Source of the DNA: Sambucus nigra | Taxonomy: Eukaryota; Streptophyta; Magnoliopsida; Dipsacales; Adoxaceae | Direction of reading: 5' to 3' | Length of the DNA: 64,000 bases | Assembly: GCA_949130495.1 (NCBI GenBank) | Contig: OX422221.1 | Coordinates: 27,127,917 to 27,191,916 of the forward strand | Part shown: positions 34,701 through 45,401 of the stretch, one piece after another | Position numbering within the stretch: the stretch's first letter is position 1 | Layout of the letters: each line of letters begins with the position of its first letter | Position numbers and translations under genes: made by a program | The notes under the pieces: generated by a model | What the model saw: only the letters and a program-made list of their open reading frames with translations | What the model was told of the DNA's origin: nothing | Databases searched by the model: none

Positions 34701-36353
34701 GGTTGGACTATCAGATGTGCACACTAGTTGATACGAAACTCTTATTAGAAAGTACATCTAACCTGTAATTGAGTCATATTGTCAAAAACTAGTCTGACAC
34801 AAGATGACTACTCCTTGAAAAGATACTATAAGTAAAATGTTTATTTTTGAAATTCTGAAAACATTATCATTTAACAAGTATAAATGCAACTACCATGCAA
34901 TGCTATCCGAGATATGTTCTCATACGCACGCTTAAATATTTTACACCACTTTTCACATACTTAGAGACCATTTAATTATCTTTATACACTAATCGCCATT
35001 TAATTAATTTCTATTCGGTTCTGTTTCTAACAATTCCTAAGAACAACCTTATTTATTTCAATTTCCATTATTCCATTATCAACATTATCTTTTTCTCAAA
35101 AAAATTCAAAATACGTACTTTAACAGGCTCCACACTACCGGGGACGCCACGATATGCTCGGGCCAGTGATTTTGGATCTTTCACCCCAGGGTTTCAGGTC
35201 CTTCTTAATTCTTTTCTAGTTGCATCTGAGTCCATATTAGTCTGTTTTAATATTTTATCAAATGTACACATTATTCCACCATGCTTATCATTCTTACGTC
35301 TCACACTTACATTTCACACCGTTTTCATGCCCCTTATTTATTTCATTCATTTTTCACAAAAACGACCGATAGGCTAAATGAGAAAATCCAATCACGAAGA
35401 CCTTATACTTTACCAAAATTACCATTTTTCCATTTATTTTGCCAATACTTTATGAAAGAGACATACACCATCATTATAACATCATAAATTGTCATTTTAT
35501 GTTCAAAAAGATACACACCATCATTTTATTACAAGCTAGTCACCGTTCTTCATATTTCTTAACAAGAAATATATTTAATATTATGAGGGCCATTTTTTTT
35601 TACCAAAATGTCCATTTAAGCGATATGATCGTATGTTGTTTTAAACATCATTATTTCTCACTTTATCAACATTTTACAACATATTTAGGGGGTGAATTTT
35701 TCAACTTTCTTATTTCATCTTGAAATTCATTTTAATCTGCACTTATAATGTTTAAATGCCCTCTACTAACATATTACAAGATTCTACACACGTGGGGATG
35801 GATTTCAACCTAGAAATCCCGTGACCATGAGTTCAAACATGGTATTAACGTGAAATCATATTTTATGTGCATATCAATTATATTTCAAGATTAAAATGAC
35901 ATTTGTTCCTCAAAAAACCATTTAAGTTTAGTTTTCTTTAAAACTTACATTTTCCATAAGAAAACTTTATATAAACATACTAGAAAATAACTATGCAAGA
36001 TTATCTACATTCCAGCATGCATCTTAACATGTAGCTTAGGTTTTAATATTAGAAAATAGTGAGGAAAATCATACCTTTAATTTGAAGAGAGGGAACTAAG
36101 AATAATGACTTGAAATCTCCTAAAAGTCTAAGAAAGCTCCAAGAACAACTTTTAACCCAACTTCTTCCTTGGACAGGGCTTGAAATGGGTGTTACAAACT
36201 TGAAAATGGGCTAAATATTGCTAAGATTGAATATTTAAATCTTGGTATTGGATGAACTAAGATTGGTAATGGAGGAGAAGGCTTGGAAGTGTAGAGATAG
36301 TGTAAAAATCTTATGAAAATGGAGAGAAATGAGCCTCTCTGCCCTCTCATCTC

Positions 36354-36361
36354 TATTTAAA
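36354..36361 (-). promoter_or_regulatory. TATA-like box of the Tekay-1 LTR
   Basis: Minus strand TTTAAATA inside GAGTTTAAATAGAG, in the expected orientation for the element, followed by GAGAGGG-rich sequence. It lies about 150-330 bp downstream of the TTCGAA clusters. Confidence 0.55.
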
Positions 36362-36514
36362 CTCAAGAGGCTTTAAATCCTTTAACCTTTGATCCAACAA
36401 AGCTTTGACCCACGTTTGATCTCCTCCATTAGGAGCTTGACATCTCAACCAATCCAAGTGTCAACATTGTGACATCACAAAATTCTACTAATTTTATAAT
36501 TTTCTAGAGTCTCA

Positions 36515-36689
36515 TTCGAACGAAACTAAACCTCATTGGAATAACATCGAATCTCGTTCAAATGGGGTTGTAAGGGGAATCTAATAAGGCTTGAAATGAG
36601 AACATTTATTTCTCTTTCTAAGGTAATTTGAAGCATTTATTCGAATAACCCAGGCTTTCTCATTCGAATGACTAAGCACTTCGTTTGAA
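36515..36689. promoter_or_regulatory. Two phased TTCGAA-like clusters in the Tekay-1 LTR
   Basis: Cores at 36515 (TTCGAA), 36536 (TTGGAA) and 36557 (TTCAAA), spacings 21 and 21; then 36640, 36663 (TTCGAA) and 36684 (TTTGAA), spacings 23 and 21. Located upstream of the TATA-like box in element orientation. Confidence 0.7.
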
Positions 36690-37128
36690 CGACCCCAAAA
36701 CTTTTTTATATAAATTTTCGGCCATTCAATTCCCATTTTAATTACACAAAGGCCATGAGAACAATTTAAATTTGACAATCATCCATGACATTAAATCCAT
36801 GACTAATAGGCATGAAAATTACATGGAAATAAGGTACAATCTCGAGCATAGTCATCATATGTTCTTATATTACAGTCTATCATATCCCTCCAAAATATTC
36901 AGCTCTAGGCATCCGAGACCGAGAGAAAGGTGAAGGTTGAAAAAAATGCTCAACCTAAATCCGTCAACTTGAAAGAGTAGTTGGTCAATCTAAAGGACGA
37001 ATACGATACTAAGGCCCAGGATTAGAGAGCTCACCACAAATAGGGGATGCAAAACATGAAAGTGAAACTCCTTAAGAAGATTAAGAAGAAAAATCTCAAA
37101 GACCAAGGCAGATAGTGAGGCTAAGAAG

Positions 37129-37434
37129 TTGAGGGTGGTGGATGAGAAATCCGTAGCCGACTATAAATATTCAAAAGAATTTTTCAGATATACCATCCAA
37201 TACATGGAGAAAGGTGCCAAAACTATCTTTCGTCAAGTATCTAACCAACTTTCAAAGGTGATGACCAATGACCCTCAATTGTTCGAGATAATCAACTCAT
37301 TTAGTTTTGCGAATTCGAGTATTGTTAAAGCTCTTCAACAAATCCAGGATGAGGTTGATATTGTGAATGATGGCGCTGTAGATGTGGAGATGACAGTTGC
37401 TGAGCAGGAAGCTATTGATAGGTTTGGTGATTAA
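37129..37434 (+). pseudogene. Antisense extra ORF of the Tat element (fragment)
   Basis: A 101-codon frame on the strand opposite pol, with YKYSKEFFRYTIQYMEKGAK and FEIINSFSFANSSIVKALQQ, ending in an acidic tail. Upstream, 36960-37128 reads in broken frames as Lys/Glu-rich coiled-coil sequence (LKDEYDTKAQ), so the ORF was longer. Similar predicted proteins (coiled coil, then a [F/Y]-K-x-S-x-[E]-F segment) occur as additional ORFs of Tat elements, some of them antisense between pol and the 3' LTR. Function unknown. Identification is from position plus resemblance. Confidence 0.6.
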
Positions 37435-37782
37435 GAGGGTAACACAGTCGCTCAGGATGAGAATCCGGCTGGGCCTATTATCACGGGGCCCACAATCGTC
37501 GATACTTAGGCTGGGATTTCTTTATGGGTGATCGTATATGGTCCTTCAAACCTTTTGTTTATAGCTTGTTCATTTTGAACACTTAACAATTTGAACTTTC
37601 TGCCTCTAATAATTCTTTAACTTTTGCACCAATTTTTTCCATTAGTATCATGCTTTTTCTTATGTTTAGATTTTTAGCACCAAGTGTAGTATTTGAATCG
37701 AACATATTGTGTTATTTTAGCTATTTTCAGTATAAGCCTCCTTATTTGATGTTTAACGCTATATCACCAAGGTAATGATGCT

Positions 37783-38265
37783 AAGAAAATTATGTTTAAG
37801 AAGTTTCCCTCCTCTTAGTGTTTCTCGTGTGACTTCTCGGAGTCAAGACTTTTCAGTCACTCTTGTACCTCTGAGAGAGAGAATTATTTATTCCCCATAA
37901 TTAAACACTGTTTTAAGATTACCATAATTAAATGATTTTATTTGGTATTCTCCACAAAAATGATATTAAATGACCTCCCTCCTTTCAGTGTCTCTAGAGT
38001 GACTTCTCGGAGCCAAGACTCCTCAGTCACTCTCGCACCATCGACAAAGAGTTTTTAATTATTTACAATAATTATATGAAGTTCCTAAGTATACCATACT
38101 CAAATGATTTTCTTCGGTCTTCACTATAAAAATTATGTTAAAGGACCTCCCTCCTCTCAGTTTTTTTTAGAGTGACTTCTCAGAGTCGAGACTCCTCAAT
38201 CACTCTCATACTGCTGATAGAGAGTTTTACATTGCTCACCATAATTAAATGTTGCTTTATCATCT
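37783..38265. repeat. Three-unit tandem repeat, about 171 bp, in the 3' region of the Tat element
   Basis: The word GTGACTTCTC(G/A)GAG starts at about 37829, 37999 and 38172. Each unit runs AAAATTATG...CTCCCTCCTCTCAG, then GTGACTTCTCGGAGTC, a GACTCCTCAGTCAC word and AATTATTT...ATAATTAAA. The first two words are partly complementary and could form a hairpin. Tat/Ogre elements are known for variable tandem repeats in this position. Confidence 0.85.
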
Positions 38266-38444
38266 GTTAGAAACAAATATAAAATTAAAGGAAAAGATGA
38301 GACAACACTTGTATATTTCCCATTAGACTTCATTCCATTTACATACAATTTGTATGGTTGTCTCTTGGCAGTGCAATTGACATGAACACAAAATAGGATT
38401 TAACTGGACATAAAAGCGATATACTACTCATAATATCTCTTTAA

Positions 38445-39400
38445 GTGGTTCACATTCTAATGATTAGAAAATGTCCCACCCTCAAGATTCTCGAGTTGAT
38501 AGGTTCTCGGGATGACTCCCTCTGTGACCCTATAAGGCCCTTGCTAATTGGGGTGAAGCTTGTTGGCCTTTTGTGGTACCTTCTTAAATATAATTTCTCC
38601 TACTATAATTGGCCAAGACTTTACTATCTTATTATAAAACTTGTCTACCCTTTGCTGGTAGGTTGACTGTCTGACGATTGCATCTTCTCGTCTCTCTTCT
38701 ATCAATCTAGGTCGAGTCTCCTTTCTTCAAGGTTAGCCTGTGGTTCATAAGTTTGAACGCTATGCCTCAGTAACCAAATCTTCGTTGGGATTACAGCCTC
38801 GGACTCGTAGGCTAACATGAATGGCAGTTTTCATATTAGAGTCCTCTCTGTTGTTTTGTATGACCATAAGAAACCAAATAACTAATCAACCCAATTCCCT
38901 TTAGCATCTCTCATCTTCTTTTTTATTAAATCTAGTATCTTCCTATTTATCACCTCTGTCTTCCCATTGGCTTGCGGGTGGCCAAGTGAAGTGTAAAACT
39001 ACTTAATGCCGACTCTCTAGCAGTATGCCTCTAGAGAGTTATTCTTGAGCTGCTTTCCATTATCCGATATCAGTGTGTTAGGTAGGCCATAATAACAAAT
39101 AATGTTCTCCATAATGAATTTAATACATGTTTTGTCAATGATTGTTATCAATGTGTCGACTTTTATCCATTTGGAAAAGTAGTCAATTGCGATAATTATA
39201 AATTAGAAATTTCACGTTTCTCTATGCATAGGGCCAATTAAGTCTACACCCCACATTGCAAAAGGCTAAGGAGACGATATTTAAGAGAGTGGCATATGCA
39301 GCTGATGAGGGATGCTTGCAAACTTCTAACATTTATCACACTCTTGAACATATTATATGTGCACTCTTTAGTGAGACTTGTCCAATAATACCCTAGGTGA
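38445..39400 (-). pseudogene. Tat integrase catalytic core and C-terminus
   Basis: The minus strand carries the core with IIAIDYFSKWI (first Asp), YGLPNTLISDNGKQLKNN (second Asp) and HPQANGKTEVINRKI (Glu), so the D-D-E triad is still legible. WVD-LFGFLWSYKTTERT and ESEAVIP follow. The C-terminus reads YQQRVDKFYNKIVKSWP, then GPYRVTEGVIPRTYQLENLE (the GPY module). It contains several stops. The enzyme would insert element DNA into the genome. Confidence 0.85.
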
Positions 39401-39779
39401 CAATCCTATTGGACAAGGATTGCCCACCTATATGACTTGCGCTTGATCCTTCATGTATGTCTCGGAGAACATAGCTTACCACGGTGGCGTGCACACATAT
39501 GAGCATTAGAAATAAGAAACCACTTCTATAGAGTATATCGCCTATAATGGTGAATTTTGGTGCACGATACCAGACTTTTCTCATTTTGATTTTAATTTTT
39601 AGAAACTTTCCATCTCTGATATAATCAATAAACGGGTCCATCCAAGATTCTCTCATATTAAAGTTTAAATAAAGATCCATTCCAATCTTTTCCACTTTGA
39701 TGCTCAGCTTGAACATAATATCAACCGGGACAGAGCGTTTAATCTCAACTCTAGTCTCACTATCGCATCTACTCTTCAA
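39393..39779 (-). pseudogene. Tat spacer and integrase N-terminal region
   Basis: A 128-codon open frame. SWMDPFIDYIRDGKFLK, FTIIGDILYRSGF and YVLRDIHEGSSASHIGGQSL match the Tat-lineage segment leading into the integrase zinc finger (family: WM.PI..YL..G.LP...A..LR..A..F.L..G.LY.R....P...C......Y.L.EIHEG.CG.H.G). The H-x-G-G-R/Q-S word supplies one zinc ligand. The Cys pair lies in the next broken frame. Confidence 0.9.
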
Positions 39780-39917
39780 TTTTTAGGTCTCAGATGACAT
39801 CATCAAAATTCAGCAAGATCTTCATCACCCTGGCTAAGTACTTATCCATTTTCTTATCTTCGGCCTTATAAATTCTTAGTACTTGATTGACAATTAGCTG
39901 AGAATCATTGTGAGTAA

Positions 39918-40170
39918 TCAGTTGGTTAACATTAAGCACCTTTCTTCTAGAGAGAGTCCTACATGTAGAGCCTCATATTCTGACTCATTATTCGATGCTT
40001 TAAAATTGAACCATAAGGCATACTCAATGTTGATTGCATCCAGGGCCAACAACATTAGGCATACACCACTGCCATTTTCACATGATGGGCCATCCACGAA
40101 CAAGATCCAAATAGGCCCTCTTTTGGTGAAAGGGACTTCTTTTAAAAATCTTTGCTTAATCAGGAATTAA
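39918..40170 (-). pseudogene. Second (archaeal-like) RNase H domain of the Tat element
   Basis: FVDGPSCENGSGVCLMLLAL and EYALWFNFKASNNESEYEAL match the extra RNase H of Tat elements (family: LFVDGSSN..G.GAG.....P......A..F.F.ASNNEAEYEALLAGL). Catalytic Asp in FVDG and Glu in SEYEAL are retained. A stop follows after LEERCLM. Confidence 0.9.
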
Positions 40171-40520
40171 TTCTCTATCATGCATTATATTTTCTTGTCT
40201 TATGACTCCTCATCCATAACTTTTTTCTAGATGATCGATGGAGTCTCGACCCCTTCTGTAGCTTCTGAATCTTTCTCAGTATTCCATGTAAACTTGGTTA
40301 GTAAGTATGTTAACGCTTGCCATTTTATCACATTTCTCAACTGATAAATGATATTAAACTCACCTAACTCCACTAAGCAGACCATTAACCTACCTTATTT
40401 CTCGAGTTTATTAATCACCTATCAGATTAGAGTATCGATAAGCACTACTATCATGTGTACTTCGAAGTAGGGATTCATGTTCCTTAAAGCATGGATTAAG
40501 GAATATTCTAGCTTTTCCAT

Positions 40521-41620
40521 CTACGGGTAGTTTAATGTTTCCCCTAGAAGAGCTTTGTTATTGAAATAGACAGGTTTTTTAACCCCATCATCATCTCGGA
40601 CAATGGCTGTGCTAATGGCTGACTCTGAGATGGATAGATACAAATATAACTTTTCTCTTTGGATCGGTCGGTAGAGGATCACGAGAGAGACAAGATAGGC
40701 TTTTAACACTTAAAATGCCTCTCCTCACTCTTTATCCCAAGAAAAATATTTCCTTAGAAGTTTGAAAAAAGGCAAGAATTTGTCTCTTTCTCTGTAAACA
40801 AATTTATTCAAGTTAGCTACTCGACCTATCAAGCTTTGGATGTCTTTTATCATCTTTGACATTTTCATATCAATCAGTGCTTTAATTTTGGCGAGATTTG
40901 CATCGATCCCCCTTTGGTTGATGGTGAATCCTAAGAATTTCCCAGCTCCGACACCAAACACACACTTTAGGGGTTTAGCTTCATTCTTTATCCATCCATG
41001 GTGTCAAACGTTTTTTTCCAAGTCAGCCATGTAGGTCTCGGCTTTCAGACTTTTTGTTAGCATGTCATCTACATAAACCTCCATAGTCTTTCCAATTTAT
41101 TTTTCAAAAATTTTACTGACCAACCAATGATAGGTTTCCCATACATTCTTCAGGCAAATGGCATCACCTTGTAGTAGTAAGTTCCTTTATCCGTAATAGA
41201 GGAAGTCTTCTCGGTGTCATAACCGTGCATTGAAATTTGTTTATACCCATAGTAAGCATCCATAAATCTCATGATCTCATGACCTACTATCTCATCTACC
41301 ATCTGATCAATCTAGGGAAATGGGAAACTTCCTTTCAGGCAGGCCTTGTTGAGATCTGTCAAGTCAACACACATTGTCCACTTAATATTTTTTTAGGCAC
41401 AATGACGACATTAGATAGCCCTTTCGGGTATTGAACTTCTCTAATGAAGTCTATAGTTTGTAGTTTCCTGACTTCATCTTTAATGACATCATATGTATCC
41501 CTGCTAAAGGTGCCTTATCTTTGCTTCACTGGTTTGGCCTTATCATTATATTAAGTCCATGACAAATGATTTTGGGTTCAGTCCCCGGCATATCATCATA
41601 ACTCCAAGCAAATATGCTTT
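40521..41620 (-). pseudogene. Tat reverse transcriptase and first RNase H
   Basis: Reading along the minus strand: DLNKACLKGSFPFP and IVGHEIMRFMDAYYGYKQI (near 41300-41240), the catalytic MEVYVDDML box (about 41085-41060), then GVGAGKFLGFTINQRGIDAN, DIQSLIGRVANLNKFVYRER and FFKLLRKYFSWDKE (40961-40725), and YLYLSISESAISTAIVRDDD with KPVYFNNKALLGETLNYP (40709-40521). All are standard Tat RT/RNase H blocks in order. Broken into at least four frames, so no active polymerase can be made. Confidence 0.9.
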
Positions 41621-42037
41621 ATCGTTCTTTTAGCAACTTGATCATCTCTTTCTTTATTTTATCCCTAAATAATGAACTCATTTGGATAGTTTTTCACTCA
41701 TCCTTATTGGGGATGATGGATTCAACCTCTTCAGTGGGCTCTCCATTCTTGAGTTTTCTTTCATTCCTTGGGCCAATGGTATCAATGTTGTAGGAAGTTA
41801 TCTTCCTTTTGCGAGCTTCTCTCTCTTCGACCGAGGTGAAGTAACGCTTTTATGCATCGACCAGATAACCTAGCACTCCCCCTTATCTATAAGGAGTTAA
41901 GAATTTCATTATCTGGTGTACGGTGGAAGGCACAACTTCAAGTGCTACTCTCATAAGAATTATGTTATAAGTTGAAATGATATGTTCGTCCACTATGAAG
42001 AAATTGATTTTTCTTGTCAAGCATTTCGACCAGTTTC

Positions 42038-42439
42038 TCATACATACATATATCTTATAAAATCCATTCGATATACTTTCTCCCCACTGAATCCGATCAA
42101 AGGTTCATAATAAATAGCCAACTTCTTCTTTCTCAACTTTAGACATTTGAAGCAGTCCCAGAATATGACATTCGTCGATCTTCCTCCATCGACCAATATA
42201 CGAGCCCCATTATAGCCATGCACCCGTATACTAATGACTAGAGGATCATTGTGTGATTCTAAAATCCCCTTAAAGTCCTTCCCTATAAATCTTAGTACAA
42301 GATTATCCACATAAACTTTATTAAGCTTGCCAGGCTTAACTTCAATTTCGACCGAGTTAACCTCAACCCTTTTTTGTGCTATTTTGTCTTTGATGACATG
42401 AGCCTCCTTATCGACTGGATCAATATCTCCAACTGCCAA
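42038..42439 (-). pseudogene. Tat protease region
   Basis: A 133-codon frame. SHNDPLVISIRVHGYNGARI precedes LVDGGRSTNVIFWDCFKCL, the aspartic-protease block (family VD.GSS..ILF.D....M), with Asp retained but Asn/Ser-Gly altered to GG. PLIGFSGEKV follows, matching the family PL.GF.G..V word. It would cleave the polyprotein. Confidence 0.85.
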
Positions 42440-42559
42440 TCCCCCTCAGATCATTTTAACACCAGGAGAAATCATGCATAAATTACCTTTGACAGTAGGA
42501 AGCTTGGCTTGAAGATTAGGATTTTCCTCACTATTATCATCTTACTCTTGCTCATTTAT

Positions 42560-42871
42560 GTTTGCCTACTTCCTTTTTCGGCTTAGTATCCTTTCTTTTA
42601 TTAAACATATTTCTATCCTCATCTTGTACCCCACTCTTGTATATAGACTTTTGAAGCTTACCCTATTTTAGCTACTTTTCAATCCAGTATTTCATAGCGA
42701 AGCATCAATCAGTTGTATGGTCGTGGTCTTGGTGAAACTCACACCATTTTCTGTTATCCCTCTTATGAGGTGGGGAATTTAAGTTTTCAGGCCACGTGAG
42801 ATCCCTGTCGTCCTTTATTTCACGCAGTATCAAATCAAGGCTCATAGTCAATGGGGTGTGTAAAGGGGACT
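42560..42871 (-). pseudogene. Tat gag, C-terminal part
   Basis: The minus strand reads HTPLTMSLDLILREIKDD, DLTWPENLNSPPHKRDNRKW and CEFHQDHDHTTD, then a stop where the family has a Cys or Asp codon, and AMKYWIEK. C-x2-H-x4-H plus the TT.(E/D)C position is the gag knuckle-like motif of Tat elements. The frame upstream is interrupted by the insertion 42872-44072. Confidence 0.85.
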
Positions 42872-44072
42872 TGAAGGTAATCCTGAGATTAGGGATAATC
42901 CCCTAATTGGCAACAGTGTTTGAGATTAAGCAACCGAGGTAACTCAAGCGGGGCAACTCAGTGAGGCAGCTTGGCGTACCAACTCATACTTTAGCTTGTT
43001 GTATTAGTCATATTGTATTTCTGTTTATGTTGACTGTAAGCTATAGCGGTTGTAATGATATAACGAGAATAATAATGAGTTTTAGTGTGAGGTTAAACGG
43101 TACTCGGAGAGACCAGGCTTGGCAGGGCCTGGGAGAGTTTTCATGCTCTATCGAATGACCTCGTCGTGGGAAATTTAGAGGGACCTAATTTGGAGGATTG
43201 AGAAGTGGGGCACCATTGGGACTTGTCCTGACCATTTTAGATACACCTGGTAAAATACCGAAGGACCCTGGCCGTGGAACCTCGGGTAGAGCAGCTTGGA
43301 GTTCCATCGGGCGTTGAGTTGTGAACCAAACAACCCTCTACTTAATGTCACATCTACTATAGGTGATTTCACTAGCCAGCTAAATAATGTCAGACCTGCA
43401 CTTGAGTAAACCACCATGGTATTTGGGGCTGTCAGGCAGTTGGTGAGCCACCTCTGCAATAACATCCCTCTGACACACAACGGTTAGGCAAAAGGCATGT
43501 CTTGGCATTTAATGTTTATAACATGGAGACAGCTAGGGCATCAGGCATTTAATGTTGTGACATAAAGTATGAGGGATGTCTTTTATAGTCTTTAAATGAC
43601 TGAGTTGCCTCGGGGATGGTGTGGGGGGCTATTTAAGGACCCCAACCACTCCTGAGGAGAGGATGATCTTTTAGGAGTGGAAAGAGTTATTGCTAGAGAG
43701 AATACACATCAGAGAGAGTTATTGCAAAGTAGAGGGTTTACTCACTCACCATTGTTATTTATTACAAAGCTTTTAATACTTGACAGAGATTCTTGAGGGT
43801 GTTTTGGTGTGTTTATACCTGCCTACCGAGGTGCATCTAGGGTGCTTACTTCTCTCTCCCTCTAGCTAAGTTACTTCTAAGTTCCACTACCACTTTCTGA
43901 GTTATACACGAGAGTTTTTGTTAGTTTAAACTGAGTTTATCTTCATTGGGTTTGTGTTTGTGTATCCTATCATTATCCAAAGCTTTGGCCAATTAGTTTA
44001 TCATTACCATACTCAAATAGGGGTTACGCCTCCATCTTATCTAAACTACCCTCTTACAGGGTGTATTTCACA
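42872..44072 (+). mobile_element. Probable solo LTR inserted in Tat gag
   Basis: About 1.2 kb separating two parts of gag that are contiguous in the family. It starts TGAAGGTAATCC and ends GTATTTCACA. The left flank GACT(T) and right flank AACTT suggest a damaged 5-bp duplication. CTATTTAAGG at 43629-43638 is a plausible TATA box on the plus strand, with GGACCCC and GAGAGAGTTATT words downstream. No coding signal. The ends are uncertain by a few bases. Confidence 0.5.
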
Positions 44073-44354
44073 AACTTATCATCATTTGACCTCTTTTTCC
44101 TTATTTGTCTTTGTCTCGGCCTTGGTCAGACTTTCCACTATTGACCTCCTTTATGCCACCTCTCTTAGCCACAATGGCCACCTTCGCATGCATCATTCTC
44201 CCGGCTGTTGCTAGAAGTTCTCTCATGGACTTTAGAGGATCCTCTGAGAGGTTCCATATGATTTTTCCTTGTTGAATCCCACTGATGATGGATATCAATG
44301 TGATACTTTTATCATAGTCTTCTACCCCCCATTTTTCTTTGTTAAAATAAGAGA
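44073..44354 (-). pseudogene. Tat gag, N-terminal fragment
   Basis: Minus-strand SITLISIISGIQQGKIIWNL and EDPLKSMRELLATAGRMMHA match Tat gag (family: ..AFI.GL..GKF...L...PP.T..E....A..Y..AE). Cut on its 5' side by the copia LTR at 44355; the upstream part of the apparent frame (44355-44484) lies in that LTR and is not gag. Confidence 0.8.
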
Positions 44355-45401
44355 TGTAATACCTCGAAGGTGAGAATGATAGGGATTCAATGGATTGATT
44401 TGAATAATAAAATTTCCACAAACAAATCCAATTCCTACCAATTTTTATCTTTAATAAAATTAGGTGTGCATATGAGATATCCAATTGTAAGACACTAAAC
44501 CAGGCATGAAAACAACATAAACCAATTTGAGTAAAAATGATTAAAAAGGGATAAACCTATATTCAACACTACAAGATAATTGATAGACAATCTACTTATA
44601 AAACTTAGCCAATCTAAGTTTGACGCGCAAAGTCTTCAATTCTTCGGTAGAAAATGACCCAATTCAGAGTTGTCCATATCAAGCTAACTGCCCTCGGTAT
44701 CCACCGATCAAACTTTCCTTCTTAAGCATTGAAAAGTCGGTTCCACAATTCAGAAGTAGAGATTTATCTCTACAAAGGTTTTTTGAACTAGAAAACTTCT
44801 TCTTGCTTTGGTAAAGTGATATTTATGATTCCAAAGGGTTTGTAATGATTATAAAAGTATTTAATCACAAATAGAACTCAAAAAGGTGTTTTGAGATAGT
44901 AAATGAAGTTCTTAAGAAGTCTAATCTTGTGCATCCTATTTATAAGAAGGTTTGTTATAAAAGGATAAGAACGAAAGGTTTGGATTAGAACTAATTAAAA
45001 AACAAATTTTTGTCTCGTAGTTTGAACAGAAGGTACCTTATTCGAACCACATACATGTTTGCTTTTGAATAGGTATCAAACCTGACAATCTCGTTCGTTC
45101 AATGTAAAATGGATCTCATTCGAAGAAACCTGACAATCTCGTTCGAACGAAAAATATTTTAAACCCATTTTAATAAAATAACTTCTTTTAAAAATTATAA
45201 AACCCTGAAAACATAACGTAACTCTTTATCTATCAAAACCACAACTTGTTCTAAGGCTATTGAGACGTACGATTCTTTAATCTTCCAAATGTCTTTAACT
45301 TTGTCTTCGAATTCAGAGAAGTCATATAGGTGCACTGTATGTGTAATGGGATATGCCAAAATAAAAAATAAAATTTAGAAATTATAACACTTACTCTTAC
45401 A
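44355..45401 (-). mobile_element. 3' LTR of a SIRE-type Ty1/copia element
   Basis: On the minus strand it starts TGTAAGAGTAAGTG right after a polypurine tract (AAATAGGGAGATT, 45415-45403) and ends CGAGGTATTACA at 44355. Length 1047 bp. A TATAAATA box lies at 44938-44945 (minus). TTCGAA-type palindromes are upstream of it. It truncates the Tat gag. Confidence 0.85.
45021..45147. promoter_or_regulatory. Phased TTCGAA-like cluster in the copia LTR
   Basis: Cores at 45021 (TTTGAA), 45041 (TTCGAA), 45064 (TTTGAA), 45099 (TTCAAT), 45119 and 45142 (TTCGAA): spacings 20, 23, 35, 20 and 23. Lies about 80-205 bp upstream of the TATA box in element orientation. Confidence 0.7.

Larger units (their letters stand above)
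31813..34822 (-). mobile_element. DUF4283-type non-autonomous retroelement inserted in the Tekay-1 LTR (order internal, LTR, PBS, internal)
   Basis: Flanked by ATACTAT at 31806-31812 and 34823-34829, and the host LTR resumes without loss, so this is a clean insertion. On the minus strand it reads: partial internal region with a DUF4283-like frame (34700-33147), an LTR-like block (about 33130-32290) with TTCGAA-type palindromes, a PBS-like GGTATCACGCATGGCA (32288-32273), then a leader and short frame MSPNSTKAHAFLEDS. Both ends lie inside internal sequence, so the element is circularly permuted relative to LTR-internal-LTR. A 7-bp duplication is unusual for LTR elements (normally 5). An ORF1-like LINE origin is an alternative. 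Confidence 0.65.
27075..36874 (-). mobile_element. Tekay/Del-type Ty3/gypsy element 1 (5' LTR to integrase, 3' end lost)
   Basis: Minus-strand order is 5' LTR (36874-31279, split by an insertion), PBS (31276-31265), gag, protease, RT, RNase H, integrase. It ends near 27075 within the integrase C-terminus at HVSMLKKYV, so the chromodomain region, polypurine tract and 3' LTR are missing. The tandem copia array abuts this break. Frames are heavily interrupted. The 2.6-kb LTR and pol wording fit the Tekay/Del chromovirus group. Confidence 0.85.
31279..36874 (-). mobile_element. 5' LTR of Tekay-1, interrupted by a 3-kb insertion
   Basis: Outer end on the minus strand is TGTAATATAAGAAC (36874) and the inner end is GGGGCGTTAAA (31279; CA mutated). 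LTR length without the insertion is about 2.58 kb. Continuity of 31279-31812 and 34830-35393 is proven by the uninterrupted paralogue at 4450-5560. A TATA-like TTTAAATA lies at 36354-36361 (minus), with TTCGAA clusters upstream. No coding signal; apparent plus-strand frames at 35281-35723 are unsupported. Confidence 0.85.
36875..44354 (-). mobile_element. Tat-lineage Ty3/gypsy element (internal region, both LTRs lost)
   Basis: Minus-strand order is gag (44354-42560, split by an insertion), protease (42439-42038), RT and RNase H (41620-40521), a second archaeal-like RNase H (40170-39918), integrase (39779-38445), tandem repeats (38265-37783) and an antisense ORF (37129-37434). The duplicated RNase H and the antisense ORF downstream of pol mark the Tat lineage (Grande/Retand-like). 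The right end is cut by a copia LTR, the left end by the Tekay-1 LTR. Confidence 0.85.

Noticed and set aside
4450..36874. Treating 4450-5560 and 31279-36874 as the two LTRs of one giant element
   Set aside because: Flanking 5-bp sequences differ (TGTTT against GTCTA), the left LTR is truncated, and unrelated elements with their own borders lie between; I keep them as paralogues.
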